From assembly GCA_951230915.1 (NCBI GenBank), contig OX579642.1, forward strand, positions 6,324,001 through 6,388,000: DNA of 64,000 bases, read 5' to 3'. Under the pieces are notes generated by a model. That model did not search any database, had not been told where the DNA came from, and saw only the letters and a list, made by a program, of their open reading frames with translations. A program made the translations under genes and the position numbers. The DNA is from Antitrichia curtipendula. Lineage: Eukaryota; Streptophyta; Bryopsida; Hypnales; Leucodontaceae. Shown here piece by piece: positions 1-11,861 of this stretch; positions within the stretch are counted from its first letter, which is position 1; each line of letters begins with the position of its first letter.

Positions 1-1933
1 GGCGAGCATTTCCGCGAGCATTTCCACTGGCTCGCCGTTGATGTATGAAACCTTCTCAATACAATTTCAGCTTTTAGACAAAGACGTGAAACAGAATTTC
101 TAAAAACCGTGAGAAGTCTCTGCTTACCTCGTGCACTGACTGCTTCACCTCAAAACAAACTGTGTTCTACTTCTCGTACGTCAATGGATACAATATTGCT
201 CTGTTTTAGCTAATGATGTGACATGAGACAATACCATAGAGAACGGTGAAGAAATTTTTCCTAGAAAACATATTTAAGTAAAGAGAGAATGTGGAGGCTC
301 TAACATACCTCACTAGAAGAGGCATTGGAATCGATGTTGGGCTGACGTTTCTGTACAAGTAGACGTATCTGGTCATAAGCATCTCGATCACTGTCATCAA
401 TTGCATACAATACATGCTGTAACTGATATGCAGCATTGATAGCCCTTTTTAGAGCCTTCTGCTCAAGCTCCAGTCCTTTTTTGAGCAACTCGTTGATCAG
501 GTCTTCCACTTTGGATCCAACTCTGCCACCTAGCTGACAATGTTAATTTCGATTAGTCTAAATGTCATCAGAAGTATAACTCTTTTTGTATGAAACAGCT
601 TCAACAGGAAGTTCAATCAGCTATTAATATAAAACTAAAACTAGTAGTCACGTGACGACTTCAAGATTCCATACACGAGCCAGCAGTAGACTGCACTGTT
701 ATCCATTTGTAAAAGGCATAGCTATCACAATGCGATTGTTCGACAAAACATGAGGCTACTGCCGCACGGAGTCTAATTCCCTCGCGCGCGTAACCGTAGG
801 AAGCAAAAAAGCATTCAAAATTCAGACATTACCAGTGCAGCTCGTTTCAAAATCTCTTCATGCTGTAGGAGGAGGTGTAGCTGGAGGGCCGGCTCCAGGC
901 ACAACGCAATAAGCTCGCAAACTGACCGTAAGCTAGTTGCAACTCCCTCCAGATTGGTTCCGACCTCTTTCACAAGAAAATCTGCAGCATACATGCATCG
1001 CTTAGAAGAATTCCCTCAGAATAATACTGTTTCCCACCACGGCATTCTTCAGAAATCGCAAAGGACGACGGCATCACTATGCATAATTTTGAAAATTCCA
1101 TGCACAAACTCGATTCATTCTTTAAATGCAGCTACAAAACGAGGATACAATTTCAAATACACTTGATCTTCTTTCGAAAGGCTCGCAAAGAAAGGGTCGG
1201 TCCATATGATGCGGTCAAGAAGGTCCTCAAATGTGCGTTTGCAACAAGGGACCGCGTTACTATGCACAATTTCGAACATTCCAAGCAGACTCGAATCATT
1301 CGTCAGTTGGAGCTACATTAAATCGAGGATGCAATCTCAATTCACCTTTTTCCTCTTGAGGAAGGCTCGCAAAGAAAGGGCGGGCCTGTACGATGCGGTC
1401 AAGAAGGTCCTCAAATATCACGGAACGGCATAACTACGCACAGTTTCAAGCATTCCGTGCATAAACTCGTATCATTCGTCACATGCAGCTATGTCAATTG
1501 GAAATTCCTGTTCTCACAATTTCCCGTCAAATTCTTGATTGCCTTAAACTGCATTTTTCGACTCTGTGTTTAAAGATTATCTTCTTGATCGAGCTATAAG
1601 TAAACATTCCAACACTTTAAAACGTCCGAATTTGAAAACCGGAGAACAAGACTGTTCTGTTTCCACTTAACGAGGATCCAAGCGACGATAAAATCTCAAA
1701 TTACCTTGATCCTCTTTCGCAAGGCTCGCAAAGAAAGGGCCAGTCTGTACGACGCGGTCAAGAAGGTCCTCAAATGTGCGTTTGCAACAGGCGACGTTCT
1801 TCGTCAGCAACGCCATCCTTGCTATCAAATGAAGAATCTCCTGGTGCGTTTCCATATCCGGAGATGACTGCTCTACGCTCCCCTCTCCACCGAGTGTCTC
1901 TGGCATGGCGTCTCCCTTTTTAGCTTTCTCCAT
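1..1933 (-). CDS. Unrecognised helical protein, N-terminal four exons (partial, runs off left edge)
   Basis: Seen: four minus-strand exons joined by GT-AG introns with consistent phases: 1705-1933 (ATG at 1933, 76 codons plus 1 nt; donor CAAG/GTAATT), 833-981 (acceptor CTGCAG), 309-533 (acceptor TTGTCAG, donor GAG/GTATGT) and 1-54, continuing beyond the window. The joined frame is open for about 219 residues. The start is the first ATG in the frame; a second in-frame ATG lies 9 codons later. The first 30 residues are polar (Lys, Gly, Glu), then come amphipathic helices (HLIARMALLTKN, FEDLLDRVVQTG) and a long Leu/Glu/Lys-rich stretch in exon 3 (around DLINELLKKGLELEQKAL) that may form a coiled coil. 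No signal peptide, membrane span or catalytic motif is visible. I do not recognise the family. Small helical subunits of nuclear assemblies have this composition, but no function is assigned. Two degenerate copies of the exon 1 end lie in intron 1. Exon structure confidence is good; identity is unknown. Confidence 0.72.
1060..1490 (-). repeat. Tandem partial duplications of exon 1 (pseudo-exons in intron 1)
   Basis: Seen: the last 80 or so bases of exon 1 plus the start of its intron recur twice at about 1160-1250 and 1345-1420, inside repeat units of about 180 bp that begin near 1060, 1248 and 1422 (each starts GGA-C-G then an ACTATGCACAATTTC-like stretch). On the minus strand both copies keep the reading frame of the exon core (FEDLLDR, then PFFASL). 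Copy 1345-1420 keeps a GT after AAAAG, so a donor-like site survives. In copy 1160-1250 one G at the donor is missing, giving CAAGTGTATT. An in-frame stop lies just upstream of the 1345-1420 core. They read best as fossil exon duplications; use as alternative exons is possible but unproven. Confidence 0.75.
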
Positions 1934-2618
1934 TGTGAGAGCTAATCAGCGAACATTCACAGAATTCAGCAGCAAACCGCAACTGCAACACTCTGAGCAG
2001 ATTGTCATCAAAGATTTTCTTCCATTGCAAGTGACGATCACATTGCCGATGGTGTTAGGACTGAATTTGCAGAAAACCACGCCAGGTTGGGTGCTAGGGA
2101 AAAGGCCAGGTTTGAACGCTAGTAAGTTACTACTTGCTCAAAAGGCGAAAGGGTGGATGTCCTTTAAAAGGCACTCTCCGTTGTGATTCTTCAACTGAAC
2201 AGTCAAAAGAAAAGTAAAATTAATTTTCTAATATTTTTACTCATAAAAATTTTGAAATTCAATATAGTTTTTGTCATAGATCCAAACGTCACAAAACAAA
2301 GCCCATGCACCCCTACTCACCGAGGACTTTCCAGTGGTACCAAGGGACACAATCTAGTAGATATCATCATATCAAACAAACAAACAAAACAAAATAAACA
2401 ACCTATCTTAATGGATGGATTCCCTAATTCGGAGAGGTTCCATGATATTAGGGCCCTTTGAACTACTCTCACCTCTTTCACACACCTCTAAATTTAACAT
2501 GATGTAACTCAAACCATGTTTTATGGTTAGCGTAATTTAAAGGCATGTTCATTTTAGGCCCAATAATTTGTCTCAAGGGCATGATCAAGGAACTCCAAAA
2601 TTACATGCACCTCTTTTA
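1934..2618. other. 5' flank of the first gene; no other gene seen
   Basis: Upstream (in gene sense) of the ATG at 1933. The first 250 bases are near 45% GC and could hold the leader and promoter. The remainder turns AT-rich, with an AACAAACAAACAAAAC stretch near 2375. Open frames on the plus strand here are short and have no recognisable content. Confidence 0.4.
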
Positions 2619-3276
2619 AATTAGTCCCTAAATACCCAAAGATATTTTTGAGTTTTTTGAGTTTATTCTAACTATCAAACAAAAAGACAAAATTTTAATA
2701 AGTTTTAACGATATTTTTTGAATTGCAATACAACAATATTCAACTAGATGTGTTTATGGATCACTTGGAAAAATAAATAAATTTGTATATATAAGTATGA
2801 GTATGTAAATTGAAAGATTATAATTTTTTATCGTAAGGAGGTAAAACTCAAAAGTAAATTGAGGTCTTCCAATTCTCTTTTTACAAATTTAACATAAAAT
2901 TGTGGTTATGAAAATAATATAAGCTTATAAGACATAACATGTCTAATGGCATAATCAATTTACAGCATTTCAAAGCCTCAAATTTTGAATGGATTTCCAT
3001 TGTGATTTCCCCCAAAAGATCTTGTAAATTTGTGCAAAAATCCTTATTAAATCCTAAAAAATAAAAAGATTTGCAATGGCCCCCCTTCACAAAATCATGA
3101 CCAGAAAAATCACTTTTTTCAAAATCGGATTTTTGATGCAAAAAATAGACTTTGAAATATATTCTATCTTAAAAAAAAATATCACAAATTTCAATTTAAA
3201 AATAAAATTGCATTTTACCTTCAAAATTTTGTAAATACCAAAATATGGTGCCTTAAGTATTTAGGGGATCTTAAGC
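2619..3276. mobile_element. Decayed TTAA-type element, subfamily C (unfilled copy)
   Basis: Bounded by TCCCTAAATACCC at the left (after TTAG) and TATTTAGGGGA at the right (before TCTTAA), so the ends are inverted copies. The body matches the sequence around 30205-30400 and 31329-31400, where the same repeat is interrupted by a 910-bp TTAA element. No coding content. Confidence 0.45.
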
Positions 3277-5289
3277 CTTATTTAAACTGAGGACCCAAAC
3301 AACCATGTTATGGTTTTTAACATTTAATAGTCTATAGCTCTATTGGCTTTTCTCCCAATAGAATGATGTGAAATATTCCAAAACATTTCATCTCCCTAAT
3401 GAAAATAATGTAGAATATTCCACATTCCATCAATAGCTATAGATGCACATGACAAAAGGCATGAGAATGATAAATAGTATTGGAAAGCAATCAATAATCA
3501 AAGCATTCAATATTCAAAGCACTAATCAAAAGTAGTCAATAATTTATTCAATGAACTTCATGAATGAGGACTCAAGGCAATTCTCTAAAGGCTACTGCAT
3601 ATTATGTTAGTATTCATCAGTAGTTGACTTTCAAATAGTAAAAAATTTGTTTTATATTTATATTTTATATTTTTATAGGCATAATAAAATGAATTAGCTT
3701 TTGCAAATTGAAATTGCTAAAAAATTTGTGAAGACATAATCTTAATGTAGGAAAGTTTTGTTGTTGTGGCAAGTTTCAATTGGTTAACCTCTAAATGACC
3801 AAGAAACCCACTTTAGACTTTCCCAAAATCGAGTCAGCATAATTGACTTTATAATTTGTAAGTTTTATATGAAACTTTTAGAATGAATGGTACTCATGGT
3901 ACCCTATGTGTGAAGCTTTGATTTATGTCATTCCAATAAATATTGCAAAGTTTAGAAGAATTAAATTGATTTCAATGTCAAACTAGCAACAAAAAAGATA
4001 TTCTAAAAAATATAAATCATTTTTTTGAGTATTTTATAGATTTCCAAATTAATAATAACAAAGTGAACCATTCAATTTCAAATAATGAGGTAAAAGTTAT
4101 GAGAAGTTGCATTTTGTAGACAATGACAATGAGGGTAGAGAGTATATATAAAATTGTCTTTTACTCTCAATTTTGAAAATTTTCAAATAAAAACAAAAAT
4201 AAAGGATATTAACTCTAAATTGTAATTTTTTCACCATTGTGATTAACAATTTTGAATTTCTTATAAAAGTTATTAGCATATTAGTTTTTTTTAAATTCAA
4301 TACCACCTTCCATTTTATATTTTTTTAAAGATAAGTATGAAAGTTTTTTGATTAAATTTTTTTCACATGTTTTCAACCCTTTTCCCAACATATTGACAAG
4401 ATGCACAAGTTATAGGACATGTGAGTTTTTTCCTTAAAATGTTGAAAGGCAAAACTGCACCTTTTGGAAAGGCTAGAAGAGCCTACATTTTGAAGTTTAG
4501 GCACATTGAACTTGCAATTGGTGGGGATATTTGATCTAAAATTTTAAAACAAGGAACTTAATCCCTAAATGCCCGAGGCCCCAAATTTTGGTATCAAAAA
4601 TACTTTGAAGTTAAATAAAGCTTAACCAAGTTTCTATTTTAATAGTTTACATATATATATTTTTAATTTGAAGTCTAAATTTAGCATTAAAAATCCGTTT
4701 TTAAAAATGAATGATTAAGATTTTTCTATTCAAGATTTTGTGCAAGGGTGTCCATTGCAAATCTTGATTTGCTAGTGTTGAGGATTCTTAGAAATGAGCC
4801 TTTGATACACCAACAGTACTATTCTGTGAGTGTGTAAATATGAGCCTATAAGTGGTGAGCCAGGATTATATGAGCATTGAGCTCAAAAATTTGAAAAAGC
4901 ATTAGAAAATTCAATAATATTTCTAAAAAAAGATCATATCTAAAAAATTTGGTCAAAATTTATTATTTTAATAAATTTTAGTACCTACTACCATAAGCCT
5001 ATTACCATAGACATATTACTGTGGTTACGTAGAATTCGGATAAAAATTCTAATTTTCAATATTGTTTAGAATATTAGAAGTATACATTACAAAGATGAAG
5101 AACTCAATTGATGTGAAAGATGAATGGAGATGGAAATAAGGTTGCATAAAATATTCCATTGAATTATAATATTTATTCTAAGAAAAATTTAATGCTTCTA
5201 AAGCGAAATGTATAATTTGAATCTGAAGCTGTATAACTTGAGTCTAAAGTCTTTCAAATTAGGATAGAAGCATGTAGATAGTTCATCTC
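3277..5289. other. AT-rich repeat DNA, no gene
   Basis: Contains a small fold-back at about 3329-3446 (arms beginning CTATAGCTCTATTGG and ending CAATAGCTATAG); a repeat at 4361-4560 that also occurs, split by an insertion, at 47990-48072 and 48989-49110; a left element end at 4562 (TTAA then TCCCTAAATGCC); and 4810-5030, related to 60030-60210 (GAGCCTAAGAGTGGTGAGC-like). Nothing protein-coding was seen. Confidence 0.5.
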
Positions 5290-6190
5290 AATCTCAATGA
5301 AACCCAATCACAATTATTTTTTCCTTAAAATCTAGCAAAGTTCAACAAGTAGCAGATCAGGATGGCAAAATGTTCCATCCTCCTCTCAGCGCCGAGAGGT
5401 CCCAAGTAACAAGAAGGTAGTGAATTAGTGATCAACTAAACGATCATCAAATTAAGATGGAAGACTTAGATTCCCCCGAGAAGTTCTACAAGAGGACAAT
5501 GATCAACTAGCCAACAATTTGGTATAATTAAGCTTATTCCTTACAAAAATGATTCCTATCAACCAAATATTTTCTTCCAAAATCTTAACAAGTTTGATAA
5601 CCAATACATCGAAATAGAAGTGCAAGTACTCCCATTGGCCCCAAGAAGACCCAAGCTGCTACAAAATAATAAGCAATTAAAATGATATTTGGTGCAGTGA
5701 AGCTCTTTCCACACATAATGAATTCATATCAATGATTTATTTTTCTAAAATCTAACAAGTCCACCAATGTGCAAAATCAAGAGGAAAATGTTGGTATACT
5801 CCCATTGGCTTGGAGAGGACCCATAATGCTCAGTGATCAAACAAAATAGAATTCAATGTGACAACAATCATTAGATATTAAAATAATCCTTATCAATGAA
5901 ATTCTTTTTTCTAAAATCTACACAAATCCAACAACACATCAAGAAAAATTTATTATTACCCTTCTATTGGCCTCAAGAAGACCCACACTACTACAAGACA
6001 ATGATCAACCAAAATGAAATTTAATTTGACAAAGTTCTTTTTGTATAAAATCAATTCGTCTTCACCAAATTGTCTTTTCTAAAATCTAATTAAATCCACC
6101 AACTCGCACATCAAAAATAAAAGGTTGGTTCCCTCCATTGTCCTCTAAAGATTCTAAGCCATAAGAGAGCATTGATCAACATCTAATCTT
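5290..6190. repeat. Degenerate tandem array, unit about 155-180 bp
   Basis: A landmark of the form CCCATTGGCCYCAAGAAGACCC recurs near 5632, 5810 and 5963, with weaker copies near 5378 and 6134. Each is preceded by TTTTCTAAAATCTAAC and CCAACA-like words and followed by CTACAAnACAATGATCAAC. Units are heavily diverged, consistent with an old satellite-like array. No coding sense. Confidence 0.6.
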
Positions 6191-6689
6191 CTATACTTTC
6201 TATTTGTTGACAAAATGAAAAGATTAATTTAGTACTTCAATTGTACTGTAATTTTCTAGTATTCTAATATCCACGGTCAAAGGTCCCACTATCCACAATC
6301 ATAGGTCTTCACTTTAAAAAAATTTGTATGCTCACAAGCTCATACTCACATGCTCACAAAATAGCAACTTTGTCAAACACACTAAATCTTGGAGAAAAAA
6401 TCACATTATAAATTCATTTAAAAAATTGTAGAGTAGATTTTGAAAAGCCATAAATTAATTGGACTTATGCATATAGTGTCCTTTAATCCCTAAACATCTA
6501 GAGTCTTCTTTGAAATTGATGATTTTAAAAAAATCATTTTAAAATACTATTTGGAAGAATATTTTGGAAGTGATATACAAATGAAAGTTGTATGCTATCA
6601 CCAATATCTTTTTATAAATTTTGAAAGAATAATCTCAAAATTTCTTCTAAATTCAATTACAAGCAAAATAATGTCATTATCAGAGTTAA

Positions 6690-7318
6690 CCCTTAAAGGA
6701 CCAAACACCATTTTTTGGCAACATAGAGATTTTGGGCAGCTCACTATAAACAAAGTTTTTAATTTTTTTTCTTTGAGATTTTCACACAACATGTGCCTAA
6801 GAAGTAGCTTTAAGGCCTAATAATTTTCATAACTTTTGACTACATGGTTAAAAAGTTATTGCATGATATGTAGTTTTCATTACTCAACAAGTAGTTTGGA
6901 TAGCTCAAAAAAATTCTTTAAAAATCACTATTTTTTTAAATATAAATTTGAAATTGGTTCTAAAAGATTTATTTACATGTGAAAAAACTTTGAATCATTC
7001 CATTTTTATTAATGAAATGAAAATTATGAGGAATTTCAATTTGTAGATAGATTTAGAGTCTCTAGATTCCATCTCTGCCCACAAACTAGAATTCCTCATA
7101 ACTTTCATCTCATTAATCAAAATGGAATGATTTCAAAGTTTTTCACATGTAAATAAATCTGTAGAACCAATTTCAGGGTAGGTTTAGGGTAAAAGGCCCA
7201 ATTGTTTTTTAAATGATTTTTAAAGAAGTTTTTTTAGTTGCCCGAATTGCCTACCAAGTTCATAGTGAGCTGCCTACAATCAATATGTTTTCAATTAACG
7301 GTGTTTGACCTTTAGGAG
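6690..7318. mobile_element. TTAA-flanked fold-back element (subfamily B derivative)
   Basis: Flanked by TTAA at 6686-6689 and 7319-7322. Ends are CCCTTAAAGGACCAAACACC and, inverted, AACTCCTAAAGGTCAAACACC. Beyond the ends the two halves remain inverted copies for about 300 bases: for example, the left half has GGGCAGCTCACTATAAAC and a stretch around ATGAGGAATTTCAATTTG, and the right half carries both in reverse complement. The whole element could fold into one long hairpin. It equals two left halves of the subfamily B element seen at 54389-55333. Confidence 0.8.
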
Positions 7319-7322
7319 TTAA

Positions 7323-7506
7323 ACTTGTTGGAATGGATTTGAAATGAAGTTCTCTTGACATGGTGATTTTATGAAATTTTTATGTTCTTCACATTTATGA
7401 CCTCATTTTAGCAAATCTAATTTTGAACTAGAGTCAATGCAATTTTGGCTTGGTCAACCACTTAACATACTTCCACATTTGTAATTTTAGAAAAATATAT
7501 AGTCTA
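7323..7506. other. AT-rich spacer, no gene
   Basis: Short spacer between the fold-back element and the TA-flanked MITE relative. Nothing supported. Confidence 0.5.
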
Positions 7507-7809
7507 AGGTCCTAAAATGGAGCGGGTTCTAAAACCAATCAAGCTCTAGAGGTACATTTTGCACTTTCTAATGTACAAGTGGTGTGCATTTGAGGAGGTG
7601 GTCGGTTTTAGAGCCCACAAAAATGCACTTTTCTGCAACTTCAGAAATTCATAACTAATTCCACAAAGCTTCAAAAAATATGAAACAACTTGGGTTAGAT
7701 GTCAATTTCTCTTGCCTTTCAAGGAAGATTTACTGAAAAATATTTTAAGTTCTACCTCCCCAAAAGTCAGCTTCAGCTTTTAGATGAGCGGTTTATGGAC
7801 CTCCTACCT
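7507..7809. mobile_element. TA-flanked MITE, diverged relative of the AGGTAGGAGG family
   Basis: The right end, inverted, reads AGGTAGGAGGTCCATAAACC and is followed by TA (7810-7811). The left end is TA followed by AGGTCCTAAAATGG. The interior (CATAACTAATTCCACAAAGCTTC and ATATGAAACAACTTGGGTTAG types of words) matches, in reverse, 42814-43060 and more distantly the 411-bp copies. About 303 bp, no coding capacity. Confidence 0.6.
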
Positions 7810-7811
7810 TA

Positions 7812-8581
7812 GTAACACCAAATCCAACCGATACATAGGACAACTTGATAAAGTACCTCCACAAATTAGGATGAGTTTCATCCCAGCAGCAATAAGCAAG
7901 AAACAGAATTTATATCTGTTCATCGTCCAGAAATTGGACGTCGGAGCGCTCCAGGGTTAAGGCAGGGAAGGAGATGCTCGTGCAATACAGAAATGCAGAA
8001 TGATCGTGAAGATCCAGATTACCGCGGTACTATGGAATCTAATGCCAACTTCCATTGCAAAAGACTCAAACGAAAGCACGATAACATTAAAAGTATGAAA
8101 TTAGCAAGTAAAAAGGTGGAACACCATCGTAGATCAGGAACCTCCAAAGGTACTTCACTTCCACAATGAGTAGCAGCAGAGGAGTTTAAAATAAGAGTTC
8201 ACCAACAAAGACAGCTCCAACTCGGAACTGCTTGGAATCAAAGCCACAAGATGAATGTCATGGAAACTGCTTCACTAAATGTCCCACTAAGCCAAGCATG
8301 TATTGAAGCCTGGTCTACAACGTCGACCCAGCATGCACAACGGTCTGCAGTCACCTCTAAGTTCTAACTGGAACCTCTCAAGGTAAGGTAACACTTGCAA
8401 GCACGTACATTTACGATGTCAATTGATATTGCCAGTTTTGAAGCACCGGGAGCTGCAACATAAAGTCCTTGCAAGCTCCAGAAATTGCAATAAAGGGCTT
8501 CCTTTGAAGATAAATCTATTCACAAGTCAACAAAAAAACTGAAGATATTATGCTGACACCAAAGATCATCGCTGATGTCTG
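7812..8581. other. 3' flank and probable 3' UTR of SCE1
   Basis: Downstream, in gene sense, of the SCE1 stop at 8582-8584. GC content is higher than in the surrounding repeats, as expected for transcribed 3' sequence near 8240-8581. No clear second gene. The end of the transcript cannot be placed from sequence alone. Confidence 0.4.
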
Positions 8582-10988
8582 TTATATTGGTGGTGGGTAC
8601 TGCTTAGCTTGAGACCTTACACGTCTCTTGTACTCAACTGGATCCTGCATGCAACAACCACCAAGTCCAGATCGCTTGTCAGATGAGTTGAAGTACCCAG
8701 TTACGGCAATAATAGCGCAACCTGAACGAGGCAGTATTGGATGTACATAATCTACACCTTCATCATAAACTGGCATTCAACCTTGACCCTTGCGCCATCA
8801 AATAACAGTGTGTCAGAAGACAAACCAAGTCATTCCGACCTCTAGAACCCACTTTGAAAGGCTCTATATATGGGAGCATTTACCTGAATAAAGAGCTGAT
8901 AAGCTTCGGTCTGAGCAGGATCTGCTGGATTCGGCTGATCGAGCAGCTCCTGAATACCAACAAGAATTTGCTTCACAGTGATTGCAGGTCTCCAACCCTG
9001 TCAACCACACTCAAGACTCATTTCAGCAGAGCAATATAAAATTAAACGCAAATACTACCCTGAAAATAACGTTCAACAGAACCAAGAAGCAAAGAAGTGT
9101 GAAGATCAGAGGGTCAAACAATTAGAGAGGGGCACCCACAGAAAGAACAGCTTAGAAGGCTTCTGAATATTCAATAAGGAAAAAGAAAAACATGAATATT
9201 CACATGGACTGAGGGACGTACAGAGTCTTCGTTGAGGATAGATAGGCAAACTGTGCCTGAAGGATACACATTCGGGTGAAAAAAACCCTGTGGAAACTTG
9301 CACTTGGGAGGTTTGCTGGGATAATCTTCGCTGAAGTGAATTGCTACAGGGAAGAATCCGCCTTCCCAATCCGTCTGCCAGAATAGGGACCAGAATGAGC
9401 ATTAGAATGCCAAAGAGAAGGTAGTTCCCCACTATAAATTTTAATACTTTTAAGGATATGATGAATCTACGAGCATCAGCTCCATATCATCCCACGTGTT
9501 AAGAAAGGCATTGGCCAGACAGACGTGGAAAGGTTACCAAGTCAAAAAAGGAACGTACTTACATGTGCCTCTTCAACAGGGTGCTAACTTACGCCACACT
9601 AACTTAGTGTTCAAAATGCATGGTCTCCAAAATTAACTAAACCCCTAGGTTAATCAATGGTAGCTGCAGATAATATGAGACACTAAGCCTGCATCGTTTA
9701 ATTTTATGAACATCACAGGCTGGTCAAATGAAAGAAGCATGGAATAAGATAATATATAAATATCATACTAAACTCCAGAAGAAAAGATACAGCATTCACA
9801 CCTCATGATTATGAAGACCCGTAGGTGAAAGAACATACCTGAACTTTTCCAGGTAAGGTACACTGCCAAACCATCAAATTAAGAGCTCCATCAGCACCTG
9901 TCTCAGGCCTTGCCACAAACCCCTGCAATAACCAATCTCATCCACTCAGAAAACTTTTCCAATCTTGCGCATCAGATTTAAGAACCACTGGAACCATACC
10001 CTAACAACAGTCATTCCACTACACGAAAGGCAGACGTATTAGCAAGATAGGAAAAAGAAAAATACTGCTAGACATCTAATGCGCTAGGCATTTCTTCCAA
10101 ATCAAGGAACATCAGTATTAATTAGGCAAAAAGAAGGGAGCTCAACACTGACAAGAAGAAAGCTCTTGAAATAGAACGACAAAATGTAGCATCACAAAAG
10201 ACAAGACAGGATAACAACTTCCAAACCCCTAAATCCATGAGTGAAAGATACCAAGTGGTAAATACGATGGCCGCTGTGAAGGGCAAGCAAGCAATGAGTC
10301 CAGAACGATCTTCACAAGGATTGCGTAATAAAACATTATGCGAGGGAACGGCGGAACAAACTAGGAAGTATTCTCCAAAAATACTTAAGCCTCGAATATG
10401 TAAGGCACGGTGATCTAATTTCAACATCGAACCTAAGTTTGCTTAATGTATCTAGAGACTACATTTGAGGAAAGAAAATGTAAGCGTACACAGTACAAGC
10501 GCTTACTTTGCCCCCTGAAGTTTGTGCATGTACAGAGAGAATACGTTTTCGCTCTCAGATGTACTCCATAGGTACATATGGCAGAATTAGGTCCACAATT
10601 GAAAGTAAAGCACTCTACCTTAATGACCAGATCAAACCACGCAAGAAAATAAACTACGCAACTCCAGCATGCAATACTACCGACACATGGGTCCAAGAAA
10701 AATAAAGACGCAAGGGAAACCCCAGACCGACCACCGAAACCTATCCCACACAAGTAACACCGCCTCCAAAACTCGAAGTATAGCACATGAGATAACAAAC
10801 ACCGAAACGAGCAAAGGAAAAAAGGACAGCAACGGTTGAAAATATGGAAAAAAACTAAAAAACTGAGGCGATAGTGAACCAAAATGCAGAAAGAAAAAAA
10901 ACGGCAGGTGTGGCAATACGTGAGGGTGATTCTTGCGCCAGGCCTTGCGCTCCTCGGCGAGACGACCTCTCGCAATTCCACCCGACAT
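8582..10988 (-). CDS. SCE1: SUMO-conjugating enzyme E2 (UBC9/SCE1), five exons, complete
   Basis: Function (known family): accepts SUMO from the E1 heterodimer as a thioester on its active cysteine and passes it to lysines of target proteins, mainly in the nucleus. Seen: exons 10920-10988, 9839-9922, 9222-9374, 8884-8997 and 8582-8644, all joined in phase 0 by GT-AG introns. Lengths of 69+84+153+114+63 nt give 160 codons plus TAA, the usual plant length. The N terminus is [20 protein letters not shown]. The E2 core shows HPN at residues 84-86 and the catalytic Cys94 in TVCLSIL, followed by NEDSGWRP, and the C terminus is KQYPPPI. The start is set by the conserved first helix and has no competing in-frame ATG. 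Oddity: where plant enzymes usually have GK-x-GTDWEGG, this one reads GKVQTDWEGG at the exon 2/3 junction. Introns are 997, 464, 224 and 239 bp. All core residues are intact, so the gene is probably functional. Confidence 0.97.
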
Positions 10989-11450
10989 CGTTGCAGCTTG
11001 CGCTCCGACCCTCGTATCCCTCCTCAGCCCTAGCACTCCTCCCTCCGAATACTGGCGAACTCGCGCGCGCGCGGGTTATGGCCCTGCAGCTGCGTATTTC
11101 CAACGCCCGTCTCCTATTCCCGAATCACGGTGTTTAGAAGGTTCGTCGCCTCCTATTCCCGTGGAGCTAGTATCATCTATTGTGTCTGTAGTTCTTCGTC
11201 TCTGGATGAATGAAGCTCTCGTTGATTTTTCGTGGCTGCGGATACTGACTGCTTTCAGTTCAACTTCAGAGTCCGAGTGTGACAACTGATAAGGGAGAGG
11301 GTTTGGTGAGCTGTTCATATTATGTCCCACAGGAAGCCCCGCAAGGATGAATGTGTTATTCCAAGGCTCCAAACCTCCGTGAGAAAGGGCTGCTCTATAA
11401 TAACGAAATTTTTTTGAAAATTAAATGATATGGGACAGCACCCAAGACTA
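10989..11450. promoter_or_regulatory. GC-rich 5' leader/promoter region of SCE1
   Basis: Immediately upstream of the SCE1 ATG (10988, minus). This is one of the few GC-rich patches in the window, with a CGCGCGCGCG run near 11063. Consistent with a 5' UTR and core promoter, but I see no convincing TATA box and cannot place the start of transcription. A plus-strand reading from ATG 11079 has only 19 codons (MALQLRISNAR...) and is not called as a gene. Confidence 0.35.
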
Positions 11451-11861
11451 AGGTAGGAGGCTCTGAAAGCGAGCGGGCATTTAGAACTGCTCATGTAGAC
11501 TCGCCTGAAATGAACATAAGGTGGTCTTTAAATGGATCTTCTGTAGTCATTGAATGGATTAGTAAAAGAAATATTATTTATTGCAAGAGTCAATCATTCT
11601 CTTTGTTTTCCCATTTCTCTTTTGAAACTGCATCTGAACGGTTTATGGAAGACCTAGGGTCATAAATAGGGACCTATGACTCATTACGTTTGAAAATTCA
11701 TAAGTAATTCAAAAATGCTTCAAAAAATACGAAACGACTTGTGTTACAATCACAATCTATTTTTCTTTGTCTGAAAAATGAGCTAAAAATAATCCCATAC
11801 AAGAACCCACATGAAAAAGGCAGACCAGCCCTTAGATGCTCGCTTTCAGAGCCTCCTACCT
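11451..11861. mobile_element. 411-bp MITE with TA target duplication (AGGTAGGAGGCTC family), copy 1
   Basis: TA at 11449-11450 and 11862-11863 flank the element. The ends, AGGTAGGAGGCTCTGAAAGC and its inverted copy, match for about 25 bases. Copies 2 and 3 (40997-41408, 56462-56871) have the same length within 2 bp; copy 1 lies in the opposite orientation, with shared interior words such as GACCTAGGGTC / GACCCTAGGTC. TA flanks and short terminal repeats fit a Tc1/mariner-type non-autonomous element (inference). Confidence 0.85.

Noticed and set aside
6551..6820. 89-codon plus-strand frame
   Set aside because: Lies across the left end of the TTAA fold-back element; chance frame.
10433..10981. 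182-codon minus-strand frame
   Set aside because: It spans SCE1 intron 1 and the antiphase of exon 1; low-complexity Phe/Cys/Ser content, no relation to a known protein.
10933..11289. 118-codon plus-strand frame opposite SCE1 exon 1
   Set aside because: It is antisense to the conserved first exon and leader; its openness is explained by GC-rich sequence.
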